Of a stretch of 64,000 nt of DNA, positions 42,264 through 51,560 are shown piece after piece. The stretch's first letter is position 1; each line of letters starts with the position of its first letter. The notes below the pieces were generated by a model. That model ran no database searches and was not told the DNA's origin. It saw only the letters and a program-made list of their open reading frames with translations. Source of the stretch: Candidatus Saccharimonadota bacterium (GTDB lineage Bacteria > Patescibacteriota > Saccharimonadia > Saccharimonadales > UBA4665); NCBI GenBank assembly GCA_020427965.1, contig JAGQNT010000118.1:1-64000 (forward strand). Reading direction: 5' to 3'. The position numbers and the translations under genes are program-made.

Positions 42264-44813
42264 CTACTTTAGACTGATTGTGCCGCTATCACCGCTGATA
42301 TCACCACTAGAAACTGCGGGTTCTGACGTCTTTCGCTTGCGTTTTCGGGTTCGTTTGCGCTTGGGTTTTTCTGGGTCTGCGGACGCTACTGACGGCTCAG
42401 ACTTCCCGGCGGGTACCGTGTCCGGTTGTTCGGTCGTCTGGGCCGTGGGCTGCGTTTGTGTCTGCACCTTTTTGGGCTGAGGTTTAGCCGCCTGAGGCTT
42501 TGGCTGATCGCCCATCAAATAGCGATCATGGACATACTGGTCAACGTAGCGGCGATCGACGCTGTACCTTGCCCGACTGTTCTGAATAATGTGCGTAGTG
42601 TAGTCATCGCTATTAGGTGGCAGATTGAGCGATATGGCCGAGAAGCCCGGTACCTTTTCGCCCTCGATAGTCATGCTAATTACGAAGTGGCGGTTATGCA
42701 TGTGTACGAGATCGTATTCGGTAAATTTAGGCTCAAAATATCGTTGCATGGTGCGAGCATCATCTGCGCTCATGCGAAATGCTACGATACTACCAACGTT
42801 ACCAAAGACAGCATCCTTCACCTCAACTGGCATCTGGGCAATGTACTGGTTGGCAACTGTCAGATTGAGTCCATACTTTCGTGCCTCAGATAGAATCGTC
42901 GCAAATGAGTCAGTTGCAAAGTTCTGGAATTCGTCCACGTACAGATAGAATGGATGGCGTTGTTCGGCCGGAATATCCGCCCGACTCATGGCACCCAACT
43001 GCATTTTGGTGACCAACAATGCGCCAAGTAGTGAGGCGTTGTCTTCGCCGACCAAACCACGGCTGAGGTTAACGATCAAAATCTTCCGCTCGTCCATGAT
43101 CTGGCGGATGTTGAAGCTAGACTTGGGCTGCCCGATAATGTTTCGCACCAACGGATTGGCTGTAAAGGCACCGACCTTGTTTAACACTGGTGCAACCGCC
43201 TCTGCGGCAAACTTGTCATTCCAGCTGGCAAATTCTATAGTCCAGAAATTACGCACCACCGGGTCTTCCACATATTGCAGGACTTCGTTTCGAAATCGTT
43301 TGTCTGTCAGGATACGTGTAATGTCGAGCATAGTCGCATTCGGGTAATCTAGTAGCGCCAATAAGGAATAACGCAGGATGTACTCCAGGCGAGGACCCCA
43401 GCTTTCGAACATTCGCTTCAGAACACCGATCAGCTCTGATACGGTATGTGTTTTGAGCTTGGGGTCAGTTACCTCCATAGGGTTGAAAGCGATTGGGAAT
43501 TCGGTATCGGCCGGATTGAAATAGATGACGTCGTTGGCACGCTCGGCGGGAATTCGTTTGAGCACGTTCAGTGCATAGTCACCGTGGGGATCGATCACCG
43601 CAAATCCAAAAGGGCTGTAAATGTCAGAGATGGTTAATAATTCGAGCAGGCCAGATTTACCAACACCAGTTTGACCAATAATGTACAGGTGTCTGCCACG
43701 ATCTATGCGCGGCATGCCAAACATAGTATTGCGACCACGGAAATTCGTGTTGGCAACTGGACTGATGTTGGGGTCGGCTTGACCAGATACAATTGGCAAG
43801 TTGGCGGGTGGTTCTGCTGTCTGACTCAGGGCCCACAAGATGTAGGGCGTTTCCACGTTGGTGTGCGGCAAGTGATACATGGTCGCAACTTCTTCGATGT
43901 TGAGGAGGCTGCCTTTTTTGTCAAAGTCACGAGTTCGGTACAGGGCTAACGCGTACGGATCTGAGTTGACTCGTTTGGCCTCATAGCCATTCAAATACGT
44001 CGTGTTGAACTGCTTGTAGCTCGCGACTATTGACTGTAAGCGCAACTGTGCCTGAGGTTTAGGAACTTGCCCACGATAGACAATTTTTAGGCTCGTTTCG
44101 TACGCTAGTTTTTGGCTCTTTTCCTCGGCTCCACTAGCCTTTGTCTGGTCGTAGTCGGCCATTTTGACTGCCTCAGTTTTGTATTCTGGCGGCTTCCAAA
44201 GTGCCTCTGCGAGACCGCTTGTAATGCCTTTTGAGCCGGTGCCGCCCTTGATGCCGGCTATGTAGCGCTCGCTCTTCTTGTGCCAGTTGTTGGCAGCTGG
44301 GCGAATTAACAACTGGATCCAGCCCTCTTCGTCGGCTTCGAATTTGGCGAGTGTTGCCGTGATGGCGGCCAGTGGGTCAACCTCAAAACTCTGAAACGTT
44401 TTAATGGGTAGTGCCTCGTTAGCAATCAACTTCATCTCTGTTATGAGCGTCGTCGTAAAGTGCTGGGCGTCGTTCATGGTGTAATCGGGCACTTCGCTAA
44501 TCTGCACCGTTGGGTATTGGGCATAGATTTGCTCTTCCACAAAATCCTTGAGGTACATGGGGACCCAAACATAAAAACCGATGCGCTTGGCAATGACTGC
44601 AATCTCAAAACTGAGGCATTCGCGCTTTGGTGGCTTGAAAAGGCTGGTTGATGGCGTGGTGAGCAAACCGTGCAAGCTGGCAAACATCTGTTCGGCGGCG
44701 AGCTCTTTCTTTTCGTTGGTGCGTGGCACCTGCAGTAACAGCACCACACCTTCTTGGGCAGGTGTCTGTTTGCGTTTGCTCGCTTGTGCTAACTTGTCAG
44801 AAATGTTTGCCAT
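42264..44813 (-). CDS. TraG/VirD4-type ATPase (type IV secretion coupling-protein-like)
   Basis: 849 residues. Walker A GQTGVGKS at 380-387 (after RHLYIIGQ), with FGFAVIDPHGDYALNVLKRI and the Walker B YLYVDEFQNFATDSF. The last 110 residues are Pro/Gln/Thr-rich and strongly basic (KPKRKRTRKRKRK). The N-terminal 350 residues are soluble, unlike VirD4, which has N-terminal membrane helices. Stand-alone copies are usual in CPR chromosomes and have been linked by others to conjugation-like or membrane-bound DNA handling. No other secretion genes are present here. Confidence 0.82.
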   Translation of the reverse strand: MANISDKLAQASKRKQTPAQEGVVLLLQVPRTNEKKELAAEQMFASLHGLLTTPSTSLFKPPKRECLSFEIAVIAKRIGFYVWVPMYLKDFVEEQIYAQYPTVQISEVPDYTMNDAQHFTTTLITEMKLIANEALPIKTFQSFEVDPLAAITATLAKFEADEEGWIQLLIRPAANNWHKKSERYIAGIKGGTGSKGITSGLAEALWKPPEYKTEAVKMADYDQTKASGAEEKSQKLAYETSLKIVYRGQVPKPQAQLRLQSIVASYKQFNTTYLNGYEAKRVNSDPYALALYRTRDFDKKGSLLNIEEVATMYHLPHTNVETPYILWALSQTAEPPANLPIVSGQADPNISPVANTNFRGRNTMFGMPRIDRGRHLYIIGQTGVGKSGLLELLTISDIYSPFGFAVIDPHGDYALNVLKRIPAERANDVIYFNPADTEFPIAFNPMEVTDPKLKTHTVSELIGVLKRMFESWGPRLEYILRYSLLALLDYPNATMLDITRILTDKRFRNEVLQYVEDPVVRNFWTIEFASWNDKFAAEAVAPVLNKVGAFTANPLVRNIIGQPKSSFNIRQIMDERKILIVNLSRGLVGEDNASLLGALLVTKMQLGAMSRADIPAEQRHPFYLYVDEFQNFATDSFATILSEARKYGLNLTVANQYIAQMPVEVKDAVFGNVGSIVAFRMSADDARTMQRYFEPKFTEYDLVHMHNRHFVISMTIEGEKVPGFSAISLNLPPNSDDYTTHIIQNSRARYSVDRRYVDQYVHDRYLMGDQPKPQAAKPQPKKVQTQTQPTAQTTEQPDTVPAGKSEPSVASADPEKPKRKRTRKRKRKTSEPAVSSGDISGDSGTISLK

Positions 44814-44823
44814 AGCAATAATT

Positions 44824-44839
44824 GCCCGTCATCGGGCTT
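44824..44839 (-). promoter_or_regulatory. Small hairpin in the leader of the ATPase gene
   Basis: GCCCG-ATGA-CGGGC on the minus strand (44838-44825) about 10 nt before the start codon. Short and GC-rich; could influence translation start. Confidence 0.35.
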
Positions 44840-44918
44840 ATGTTTCATTGTACCTTGTTGGGGGCTAAATTACAGTAGTAAAACGAACGATAGGCAGTGT
44901 GTGCAAAGGGCTAAATGA

Positions 44919-45039
44919 ACGACACTCGTGCTTGAATACAGTCTGGGATGATGAGCGAGCACCGTAGCGGAGCGTACTGTTTGGTACGTGAGCAACGGAG
45001 CAGAGCTCAGCGCCCAGAATGTGCCAAGCACGGTGTCGT
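44919..45039. repeat. Long hairpin with GA-flanked element, copy 4 (3' of ftsH)
   Basis: Outer arms ACGACACTCGTGCTTG (44919-44934) and CAAGCACGGTGTCGT (45025-45039), a second stem CTGGG/CCCAG, and the centre GAGCGAGCACCGTAGCGGAG, hairpin CGTAC-TGTTTG-GTACG, TGAGCAACGGAGCAGAG. It starts directly after the ftsH stop codon. Confidence 0.75.
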
Positions 45040-46911
45040 CTAGTAAAGGGCGGCTTCTTTGGGAAGCACCGAGCCATGCAGCACTTCCGCCACTTCTTTT
45101 TCTTCGACGGTTTCTTTTTCGATGAGTTTGTCTTTGAGTGCTTCGATCTTTTTCAGGTTGGCTTTGATGACAGCGCGAGCGCGGTTGGCGGCTTCGGTAA
45201 TGAGGCTCTCGACTTCTTCGTCGATGAGCTTAGCGGTGTCGTCTGAATAGTCACGTTCGTGAACGAGCTTGTCCAGCATCATGCCGTCGTCAACGTGGAA
45301 AACTTGGTCGCGTAGTTTGCGGCCCATGCCTTGGTTAACGATCATGTCACGAGCAATCTCAGCGGCTTTTTGCAGGTCATTTCCGGCCCCAGTTGTGACG
45401 CGGTCTTTACCGTAGATGACTTCTTCGGCAATACGGCCACCTAGGGCACGTGCTAGTACGTCTTTAAACTCAATGACAGAGGTGTAACTACGATCTTCGG
45501 GTGGCAGGAACCACGTCACACCACCAGTACCGCCACGTGGAATGATGGTTACTTTGTGGACTGGATCGCTGTCCGGCAAGACATGCCCGACAATGGCGTG
45601 ACCAGCTTCGTGGTAGGCGGTGATTTCCTTTTCCTTGTCGTTCATGATCTTGTTCTTGCGTTCTGGTCCAATCGCAACACGCTCGAATGCTTCGGTCACA
45701 TCGTCTTGGTTAATTTGTGAGTGGTTGTTGCGGGCGGCGATAATGGCTGCTTCGTTAGCTATATTGGCCAGGTCGGCGCCCGAAGAACCAGCCGTCTTGG
45801 CGGCTAGTGCATCCAAATTGACATCTTTGCCGAGCGGTTTTTTGTCGAAGTGAACCTTCAAAATTGCTTCGCGGTCTTGTCGATCGGGCAGTGTAATGTT
45901 GACGCGGCGGTCAAAGCGACCAGGTCGTAGTAATGCTGGGTCAAGTACGTCAGCGCGGTTCGTGGCGGCTAATACAATTACATTTTGCCCCTGTTCGAAA
46001 CCATCCATTTCGACCAAAATTTGATTCAATGTCTGTTCGCGCTCGTCGTGACCACCACCCATGCCAGAACCACGGCGACGGCCGACAGCGTCAATCTCAT
46101 CGATGAAGATTATGCACGGCGCGTTCTTTTTGGCCTTAGCAAACAGGTCCCGCACACGACTGGCACCAACGCCAACGAACATTTCAACAAACTCCGAACC
46201 CGAGATGCTAAAGAATGGCACATTGGCTTCACCAGCTACCGCCCGGCTCAAGAGTGTTTTACCAGTTCCGGGAGGCCCGACCAGCAGCACGCCTTTCGGA
46301 ATACGTGCGCCGACGCCCTGGAATTTCTTGGGATACTTTAGAAACTCAACAACTTCTTCCAGGTCTTGCTTGGCTTCACCCTGCCCTGCAACATCACCAA
46401 AGACAATCTTGTCCTTTTCGTTGCCGTACAGGCGGGCGCGGCTTTTACCGAAACTGAGCGCCTGATTGCCTTGACCTTGCGCACTACGCAGCATGAAGTA
46501 CAGCAGGCCACCGATCAACAGAATTGGCAGAAATGATTGCAAGAAAATAACCCAGAACGAACTACCGCTACTTTCGGGCTTGAATGAAACTTGTACTTTA
46601 CTGAAGTCAATGCCTAACTCTTTGACGCTAGCGTTGGGATCGGTGTAGGTTTTGATACTAGCCTTGTCATCACCCTTTTTGGTGATAGACAGTTCATTGC
46701 CGCTGACGACAATTTTGGAATACTGACCGCTGTTGGCGGCCTTGACTGCCTCAGTGACGGGGATGGTCTTGGTTGCCGATGGCTGGCTGTAGGCGGCATA
46801 GACCACTAGACCAATTAATACAATGAGTGCGACAAAGCCGGCATTTTTCATGCCACGGCGGTTTGGCGGCGTCGGCCGCCGTTTGTTGGTTGGGCGATTA
46901 TTCATAGGCAT
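45040..46911 (-). CDS. ftsH: ATP-dependent zinc metalloprotease FtsH
   Basis: 623 residues from ATG 46911 (or ATG 46905). Two N-terminal membrane helices ([19 protein letters not shown] and [20 protein letters not shown]) around a small outer domain. AAA part: Walker A GPPGTGKT at 212-219, [35 protein letters not shown]. Zinc site HEAGH at 434-438. Degrades membrane and regulatory proteins. Located after tilS (42 nt gap), a widespread gene order, but without hpt between them. Confidence 0.97.
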   Translation of the reverse strand: MPMNNRPTNKRRPTPPNRRGMKNAGFVALIVLIGLVVYAAYSQPSATKTIPVTEAVKAANSGQYSKIVVSGNELSITKKGDDKASIKTYTDPNASVKELGIDFSKVQVSFKPESSGSSFWVIFLQSFLPILLIGGLLYFMLRSAQGQGNQALSFGKSRARLYGNEKDKIVFGDVAGQGEAKQDLEEVVEFLKYPKKFQGVGARIPKGVLLVGPPGTGKTLLSRAVAGEANVPFFSISGSEFVEMFVGVGASRVRDLFAKAKKNAPCIIFIDEIDAVGRRRGSGMGGGHDEREQTLNQILVEMDGFEQGQNVIVLAATNRADVLDPALLRPGRFDRRVNITLPDRQDREAILKVHFDKKPLGKDVNLDALAAKTAGSSGADLANIANEAAIIAARNNHSQINQDDVTEAFERVAIGPERKNKIMNDKEKEITAYHEAGHAIVGHVLPDSDPVHKVTIIPRGGTGGVTWFLPPEDRSYTSVIEFKDVLARALGGRIAEEVIYGKDRVTTGAGNDLQKAAEIARDMIVNQGMGRKLRDQVFHVDDGMMLDKLVHERDYSDDTAKLIDEEVESLITEAANRARAVIKANLKKIEALKDKLIEKETVEEKEVAEVLHGSVLPKEAALY

Positions 46912-46952
46912 TCAAGTATTATACCCTGTTAGACCACTTCCTGCCCACTAGT

Positions 46953-47819
46953 TTACTTACTAATTCTTAGTGTTTTCTTTGCAACAGTCATTTTCCAGCC
47001 GCCAATTGCGTCAATTTGACTGCCGGGTTGGGCGGTTTTGGCGGCAATTGCCAGGCGTTCGATAGTATTCTTATCGAAGTTGTTGACATGGTTGGCTCGG
47101 AGCCATAATGCGATATACTCTTTGGCGACTGCATGCGGCAGACCGATGAACCACTGTCTGTCAATTTCTGGATCGACTGGGCGCAGATTGAGCAAATGCT
47201 CCAGTTCCTCGTTGGTCACGGACAGGTTATTGATAATCTCCACGAATTGTTGTCGCTGTTTGGGCGTGAATTTGGGCAAAATGTGATGCCGTACGTAGTT
47301 GCGCAGATACGTGTCGTCATCGTTAGTGCTGTCTTCTCGCCAGATGATTTGCTGTTGCTCGGCGTAGTCACGAATTTGCTGCTTTGTTAGGTGTAACATG
47401 GGGCGAATAATGCCGTCTGTACTCTGTAAAGCAGTCAATCCACGTCGGTTGGTACCACGAAGTATATTAATGATGGCCGTCTCCAGCACATCGTCCTGGT
47501 GATGGGCGGTGATGATGGCATCCGCGCCAATTTGCTCCTGTACATCACGCAAAAAAGCATACCTGGCTTGGCGCGCCGTTGCTTCACTTGCACCTTCCCC
47601 AAGATCGCCGAAAGCGGATTTAAATCCGCTTTTAATCCGCTTTGCAGTTTGTTCTACTAGTTCCTTGTCTTGTGCGGAATCTTTGCGAATGCCATGGTCG
47701 AAATGCGCCACAACTAGTTCCACGTCGTCCATTTGCCTCAAAATATCAAGTAGAACCATTGAATCTACGCCGCCACTAACGGCCACGACATACTTCCCTG
47801 GCTTTAATTGAACATCCAT
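46953..47819 (-). CDS. tilS: tRNA(Ile)-lysidine synthetase TilS, with an in-frame palindromic insert
   Basis: 288 residues from ATG 47819 (MDVQLKPGKYVVAVSGG). PP-loop SGGVDS at 15-20; motif GEGASEATARQARYAFL at about 73-89; HHQDDVLETAIINILRGTNR. It makes lysidine at C34 of tRNA-Ile(CAT), which needs a tRNA with CAT anticodon such as the one at 49921. The 33-bp palindromic element (47611-47643) is translated as about 11 residues (KRIKSGFKSAF, 60-70) just before the GEGASE motif. C-terminal domain short. Confidence 0.95.
   Translation of the reverse strand: MDVQLKPGKYVVAVSGGVDSMVLLDILRQMDDVELVVAHFDHGIRKDSAQDKELVEQTAKRIKSGFKSAFGDLGEGASEATARQARYAFLRDVQEQIGADAIITAHHQDDVLETAIINILRGTNRRGLTALQSTDGIIRPMLHLTKQQIRDYAEQQQIIWREDSTNDDDTYLRNYVRHHILPKFTPKQRQQFVEIINNLSVTNEELEHLLNLRPVDPEIDRQWFIGLPHAVAKEYIALWLRANHVNNFDKNTIERLAIAAKTAQPGSQIDAIGGWKMTVAKKTLRISK
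47611..47643. repeat. 33-bp palindromic element inside tilS
   Basis: Perfect 22-bp palindrome with arms AAAGCGGATTT/AAATCCGCTTT plus TAATCCGCTTT. 32/33 identical to the reverse complement of 32692-32724. Length equals 11 codons, so the frame is kept. Confidence 0.9.
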
Positions 47820-47837
47820 GTCATATAATTGTACATA

Positions 47838-48443
47838 ATGAAACGAGGTAATACTGACCCAAATCTTTTCGCTATCCAACAACTTGTTATTGAGCTGGCA
47901 CTGATCGACCGCAATCATTACCTGGCTAATCACGAAAGACGCGAGAACGATATCGAGCACAGTTTCGCCGTAACAATGCTGTGTTGGTACGTCTATGACA
48001 AATTAGAGCCGACCTTGAGTCTGGAGAAAATTCTGCAGTACGCCCTGGCTCATGATTTCGTTGAGAAATACGCAGGTGACACCAACACATTCGCTACCAA
48101 CGAAGAGCGTGATAAAAAGATCGTGCGCGAGCATGAAGCCCTAGATCAACTTTGCCAGGACTTCAGTTCGTTTAGCGGCCTAGTAAATGCCATGAGAGCT
48201 TACGAGGATAAATCAGATGACGAATCACTGTTCGTTTGGACTGTCGACAAGATGCAGGCATTAATAATGGGAGATTTGGATAATTGGCGACCGTATCAGG
48301 AGTTGTACATTTCATATGATGACTTCGTAAAAAAATACTCCGAATTATTAACAATAAGCTCACCATACGCCAAAGATATCTTCTCGATATTGATTGAGTA
48401 CTGCAAGACTACGTTCTACGACCAACCACCCGTTAGTACCTAA
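47838..48443 (+). CDS. HD-domain hydrolase (5'-nucleotidase YfbR-like)
   Basis: 201 residues from ATG 47838. HD motif residues: HERRENDIEHSFAVTML, ALAHDFVEKYAGDT, and a distal Asp in WTVDKMQALI. Fits the HD_3 group of deoxynucleoside-monophosphate phosphatases. Divergent from tilS with only 18 nt between start codons, so they share a promoter region. Confidence 0.85.
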   Translation: MKRGNTDPNLFAIQQLVIELALIDRNHYLANHERRENDIEHSFAVTMLCWYVYDKLEPTLSLEKILQYALAHDFVEKYAGDTNTFATNEERDKKIVREHEALDQLCQDFSSFSGLVNAMRAYEDKSDDESLFVWTVDKMQALIMGDLDNWRPYQELYISYDDFVKKYSELLTISSPYAKDIFSILIEYCKTTFYDQPPVST

Positions 48444-48489
48444 GCATTTTGTCTGGTACAATTATCTCTGTTAAAGCACTCAAACAAAC

Positions 48490-49263
48490 ATGGCTACAGA
48501 TATACTACTTTTCCTGGTCGGCATAGTTGTCGGCGCTGTAAATGCAATTGCTGGCGGTGGTATGCTGCTGGGATTCCCCGTGTTGCTTGCGACGGGTCTG
48601 TCACCCTTGGTCGCCAATGCTACTAGCTACATCGTGGCACAGCCCGGCAATATTGCGGCAGCCTTTGCCTACCGGAAATATCTGCGAAAAGTCCCCAAGC
48701 AGTATCTGTTACTGATTATCCCGACCGTTATCGGCGGTTTTGCGGGTTCGTACATTCTCAGGCACACCGATGCTAGTGATTTTGCTCGGTATGTTCCGTG
48801 GCTAGTTTTGTTTGCAGTGACGCTGTTTGCCTATCAGCCATTTTTGTACAAGTACATACATGATCACATACACGCTCCTAAAAAACGGAGGCGACAAGGT
48901 TCGCCAATTTTGTTTATAGCTCTAGCCATGCTGCCTTTGTCTATCTACGGTGGCTATTTTGGCGCGGGCTTTGGCTTTATCATGCTGTCCTTCCTTGGTT
49001 TCACGAAATTACACGACCATATTCACCGCATGAACGCTCTAAAGTACGTCTGTATATTTTTCTTGACCTCCAGTGCGCTCGTCGGATTGCTAGGCTCAGG
49101 ACTCATCAACTGGCACCATGGTTTGATCATGGCGGCCGGTAACTTGATTGGTGGCTTCACCGCTGCTATTTGGTCACTGAAAGTACCGTCTCAGCACCTA
49201 CGGACGTCCATCATTGTGGTCGGTTTTATTGCCGCCGCTTACCTGGCACTACGCACCTACTAG
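48490..49263 (+). CDS. TauE/SafE-type membrane transporter
   Basis: 257 residues, seven to eight hydrophobic helices. The start FLVGIVVGAVNAIAGGGMLL and the mirrored GGYFGAGFGFIMLSFLGF are the two conserved halves of the TauE family of sulfite or organosulfur-anion exporters. A cytoplasmic basic loop HAPKKRRRQG separates them. The substrate cannot be told. Confidence 0.9.
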   Translation: MATDILLFLVGIVVGAVNAIAGGGMLLGFPVLLATGLSPLVANATSYIVAQPGNIAAAFAYRKYLRKVPKQYLLLIIPTVIGGFAGSYILRHTDASDFARYVPWLVLFAVTLFAYQPFLYKYIHDHIHAPKKRRRQGSPILFIALAMLPLSIYGGYFGAGFGFIMLSFLGFTKLHDHIHRMNALKYVCIFFLTSSALVGLLGSGLINWHHGLIMAAGNLIGGFTAAIWSLKVPSQHLRTSIIVVGFIAAAYLALRTY

Positions 49264-49287
49264 CCAAGCTTTGTATACTATTTGGTA

Positions 49288-49800
49288 ATGAAGCGTCTTT
49301 ATTTTATTCGTCATGGCGAAAGTGAACTGAATGCTCAGCACCTACTGTCTGGCCGAATTGACACACCACTCACGGAAAACGGCCGTCAGCAGGTTCATGC
49401 CGTCATAGATGGTGTCCGCTCGATAGGCGTAGATTACATTTTGTCTTCCCCGCTTTCACGGGCATACGAAACTGCCAGCATCATTGCCGAAGGCATTAGA
49501 CTGCCGCCTGACAAGATTCACACCAGCGCTCTGTTGACCGAACGAACGTATGGCCATAGGGAAGGTACTGCATGGGACACGACTGCACCAATAGCTGATG
49601 AGCCTGGCTCCGAAACGCTTGCCGCTGTTCGGCAACGCGCAGAAGAGGCTTTGTACATTATTAAGAATTTGCCGTTTGATACGGTCCTAATCGTTTCACA
49701 TGGGACAATTTGGCACGCATTGCAGGCTATCCTCAATAACCAGCCAAGTTTTGAAGATACTGGAGCGCCCGACAACGCCAAGATCGTCCAACTCATCTAA
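49288..49800 (+). CDS. Histidine phosphatase (phosphoglycerate-mutase-like)
   Basis: 170 residues from ATG 49288. RHG motif FIRHGESELN, second half SSPLSRAYETA, the acid donor Glu in TERTYGHREGTAWD, and the second His SHGTIWHAL. Cofactor-independent substrate range is broad in this family; likely a small-metabolite phosphatase. Follows the transporter by 24 nt. Confidence 0.9.
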   Translation: MKRLYFIRHGESELNAQHLLSGRIDTPLTENGRQQVHAVIDGVRSIGVDYILSSPLSRAYETASIIAEGIRLPPDKIHTSALLTERTYGHREGTAWDTTAPIADEPGSETLAAVRQRAEEALYIIKNLPFDTVLIVSHGTIWHALQAILNNQPSFEDTGAPDNAKIVQLI

Positions 49801-49866
49801 GCCCTAGCCAACAGAGATAAATTCTGCTACAATCACCTCTGTTCTGCGTATTGAAAGTTCTCTTGC

Positions 49867-49895
49867 GTCGGTGTAGCTCAGCTGGTTAGAGCACA
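49867..49895 (+). pseudogene. 5' half of a tRNA (copy of the tRNA at 49921)
   Basis: 29 nt with 3 mismatches to 49921-49949, ending exactly at the AGAGCACA junction between D stem and anticodon stem. A TACAAT box lies about 35 nt upstream (49828-49833). Confidence 0.8.
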
Positions 49896-49920
49896 TTTCA
49901 AATCTAGAATATTTTTTGGG

Positions 49921-49997
49921 GGCGGCGTAGCTCAGTTGGTTAGAGCACAGGACTCATAAGCCTGGGGTCACTGGTTCAAGTCCAGTCGCCGCTACCA
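49921..49997 (+). tRNA. tRNA with CAT anticodon (Met or Ile2)
   Basis: 77 nt with encoded CCA. Acceptor GGCGGCG/CGCCGCT (first pair G-T), D arm GTAGCTCAGTTGGTTAGAGC, anticodon arm around GACTCATAAGCC, T arm CTGG-TTCAAGT-CCAG. CAT reads Met; because the anticodon arm and T arm also resemble tRNA-Ile2 and tilS is near, lysidine-modified Ile cannot be excluded. Flanked on both sides by split partial copies of itself. Confidence 0.93.
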
Positions 49998-50015
49998 AAA
50001 AATGTGCTAGATTTA

Positions 50016-50049
50016 GGACTCATAAGCCTGGGGTCAGTAGTTCCAAATG
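50016..50049 (+). pseudogene. 3' half of a tRNA (copy of the tRNA at 49921)
   Basis: First 21 nt are identical to 49950-49970, starting exactly where the 5' half copy ends, then it decays in the T arm. Confidence 0.8.
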
Positions 50050-50103
50050 AACAACGATTAGAAATTGTTCGGCACACATTATCACTACTAACGTGACAAT
50101 TGT

Positions 50104-50490
50104 TTATTTAACAGTGAATTCAGCTTCGGTTGCGTCGTGATAGTGATCGTGGACATGGTAATCACCAGTTTTTATGAGTGTGACTGTCAGTGACTCACCT
50201 TTGTGTAGAATTTTTTCTGAAACGCCGTCGTATGCTTGGTGGTGATCGTGCACGCCGAAAGCAATTCGACGCGTGATGTCGTCCTTATTAATTACGGTGA
50301 GCGTATCGCAATGCTGGGCAAGTGTGTCTTGGGGCTGCATGATACCGTTCGAAATACTAATAACGTGGTTGGCACCCGTGCTCGTACAAACGTCTGTTGC
50401 CGCTCGGTTATTGCCGACTATGACTGCGACTACACCACCAATGACAATGCCACCTACGACCACGAATAGGGCTAGGTCAAGTTTCCGCAT
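50104..50490 (-). CDS. Membrane-anchored cupredoxin-like protein
   Basis: 128 residues with an N-terminal anchor LALFVVVGGIVIGGVVAVIV. The outer part has a cupredoxin-like beta pattern (TLTVINKDDITRRIAFG) with many His residues (GVHDHHQAYDG and GDYHVHDHYHD) but no Cys-His-Met copper centre. Probably a metal-binding extracellular protein. Ends 2 nt downstream of the plastocyanin-like gene, so one operon. Confidence 0.75.
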   Translation of the reverse strand: MRKLDLALFVVVGGIVIGGVVAVIVGNNRAATDVCTSTGANHVISISNGIMQPQDTLAQHCDTLTVINKDDITRRIAFGVHDHHQAYDGVSEKILHKGESLTVTLIKTGDYHVHDHYHDATEAEFTVK

Positions 50491-50492
50491 TA

Positions 50493-50900
50493 CTACTGCG
50501 TGACCTCGACGGTCCCAGTCATATTCGAGTGAAAATTACAGTGATACGGAAATGACCCGACTGTATCGTAGGTAAACGAGTAGGTTTGACCCTGATTCAT
50601 CGTCCCACTGTCCGGTCCACTGCCACTATCGGCGGTTACAGTATGTGGAGTACTGTCCTGGTTAGTCCATGTAACTTTGGTGCCGACTTTGACGGTAATT
50701 TTTGCCGGGCTGAAGGCGAAGTCTTTGATAGTTACTGCGTTTGTGGTGGCTGTTTGGGTGGCGCCAGTCGTTGATTGAGATTTTGCGGTTGGCATGTTAG
50801 TCATATCATTAGATGAATTGTTTTTGAGTGCAAAAACCGCAATAACCACGCCAACCAATATTGCAATTCCTATAGCTGCAACGACTAGTTTCTTGCTCAT
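50493..50900 (-). CDS. Plastocyanin/cupredoxin-family copper protein
   Basis: 135 residues: N-terminal anchor VVAAIGIAILVGVVIAVFAL, linker rich in Ser/Thr, then a type I copper domain: ITVKVGTKVTWTNQDSTPHTV (His ligand), GTMNQGQTYSFTYDTVGSFP and YHCNFHSNMTG (Cys, His, Met ligands). Could carry electrons outside the membrane or bind copper. The MarR gene lies upstream in the same direction and may regulate it. Confidence 0.92.
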   Translation of the reverse strand: MSKKLVVAAIGIAILVGVVIAVFALKNNSSNDMTNMPTAKSQSTTGATQTATTNAVTIKDFAFSPAKITVKVGTKVTWTNQDSTPHTVTADSGSGPDSGTMNQGQTYSFTYDTVGSFPYHCNFHSNMTGTVEVTQ

Positions 50901-50936
50901 AAACCCTCCGACTAAGACTCGTTCATTCTCAGTATA

Positions 50937-51389
50937 CTACTTACCTGTCTTGCCGCCGGCATTGCCGTTGTCGATGATTTTTTGTAGCAAGGTGAAGTAA
51001 CTGGCTAGACTACTTTTTCGAACTCCTTTTTCGAGTAGCTTGAGTGGTTGCGCTACGGCTGCTTCGATAGCAACAACCAACTCCGTGCCAGCCTGTGTCA
51101 GAGTTAACACCCTGGCCCGCTTATCCAGGGTGTCGACACTAACCTTCACATTACCTTTGGCTTCTAATGGTTGCACAAGAGACGTCACGAGTGGTGTCTC
51201 GACCTGTAATACTTCTGCTAACCCAGTTACCCTCATGCCGTCTGAGTTGTCGCGCAGCCAACCCAAAATAATCCACTGCGAAGTATTGATACCAAATGGC
51301 GTCAATGCCTCCGTAACGGCTGCCTGGATGTTACGATGCGCTACTACCTGAAGCCTAGCTTTTTGGTACGTGGCGAGTTGTTCGGGCAT
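50937..51389 (-). CDS. MarR-family regulator
   Basis: 150 residues. Winged helix around VTGLAEVLQVETPLVTSLVQ with wing DKRARVLTLTQAGTELV. Dimerisation helices at both ends. Located before the two copper proteins on the same strand (36-nt gap), so it may control them, possibly in response to redox or aromatic compounds. Ends SYFTLLQKIIDNGNAGGK. Confidence 0.9.
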   Translation of the reverse strand: MPEQLATYQKARLQVVAHRNIQAAVTEALTPFGINTSQWIILGWLRDNSDGMRVTGLAEVLQVETPLVTSLVQPLEAKGNVKVSVDTLDKRARVLTLTQAGTELVVAIEAAVAQPLKLLEKGVRKSSLASYFTLLQKIIDNGNAGGKTGK

Positions 51390-51513
51390 GCCAAAAACTC
51401 CTTCAATGAAGCAATGCTACGCCCACACGAAACATAAATAAGTTAGATAACTCACTCATGTGATTTGAGCTGTGTATATCTCTGCTTTTTACAGAGGTCA
51501 AACGACATTTGCA

Positions 51514-51550
51514 AAAATAATCAGCCTACTCGTAGCAGACTGATTATTTT
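51514..51550. terminator. Strong bidirectional terminator
   Basis: AAAATAATCAG (51514) pairs with CTGATTATTTT (to 51550); U-rich on both strands. Confidence 0.8.
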
Positions 51551-51560
51551 GCGATATCTA

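Noticed and set aside
42264-44813. Part of a complete type IV secretion or conjugation system
   Set aside because: No VirB-type genes, relaxase or pilin of that system in the neighbourhood.
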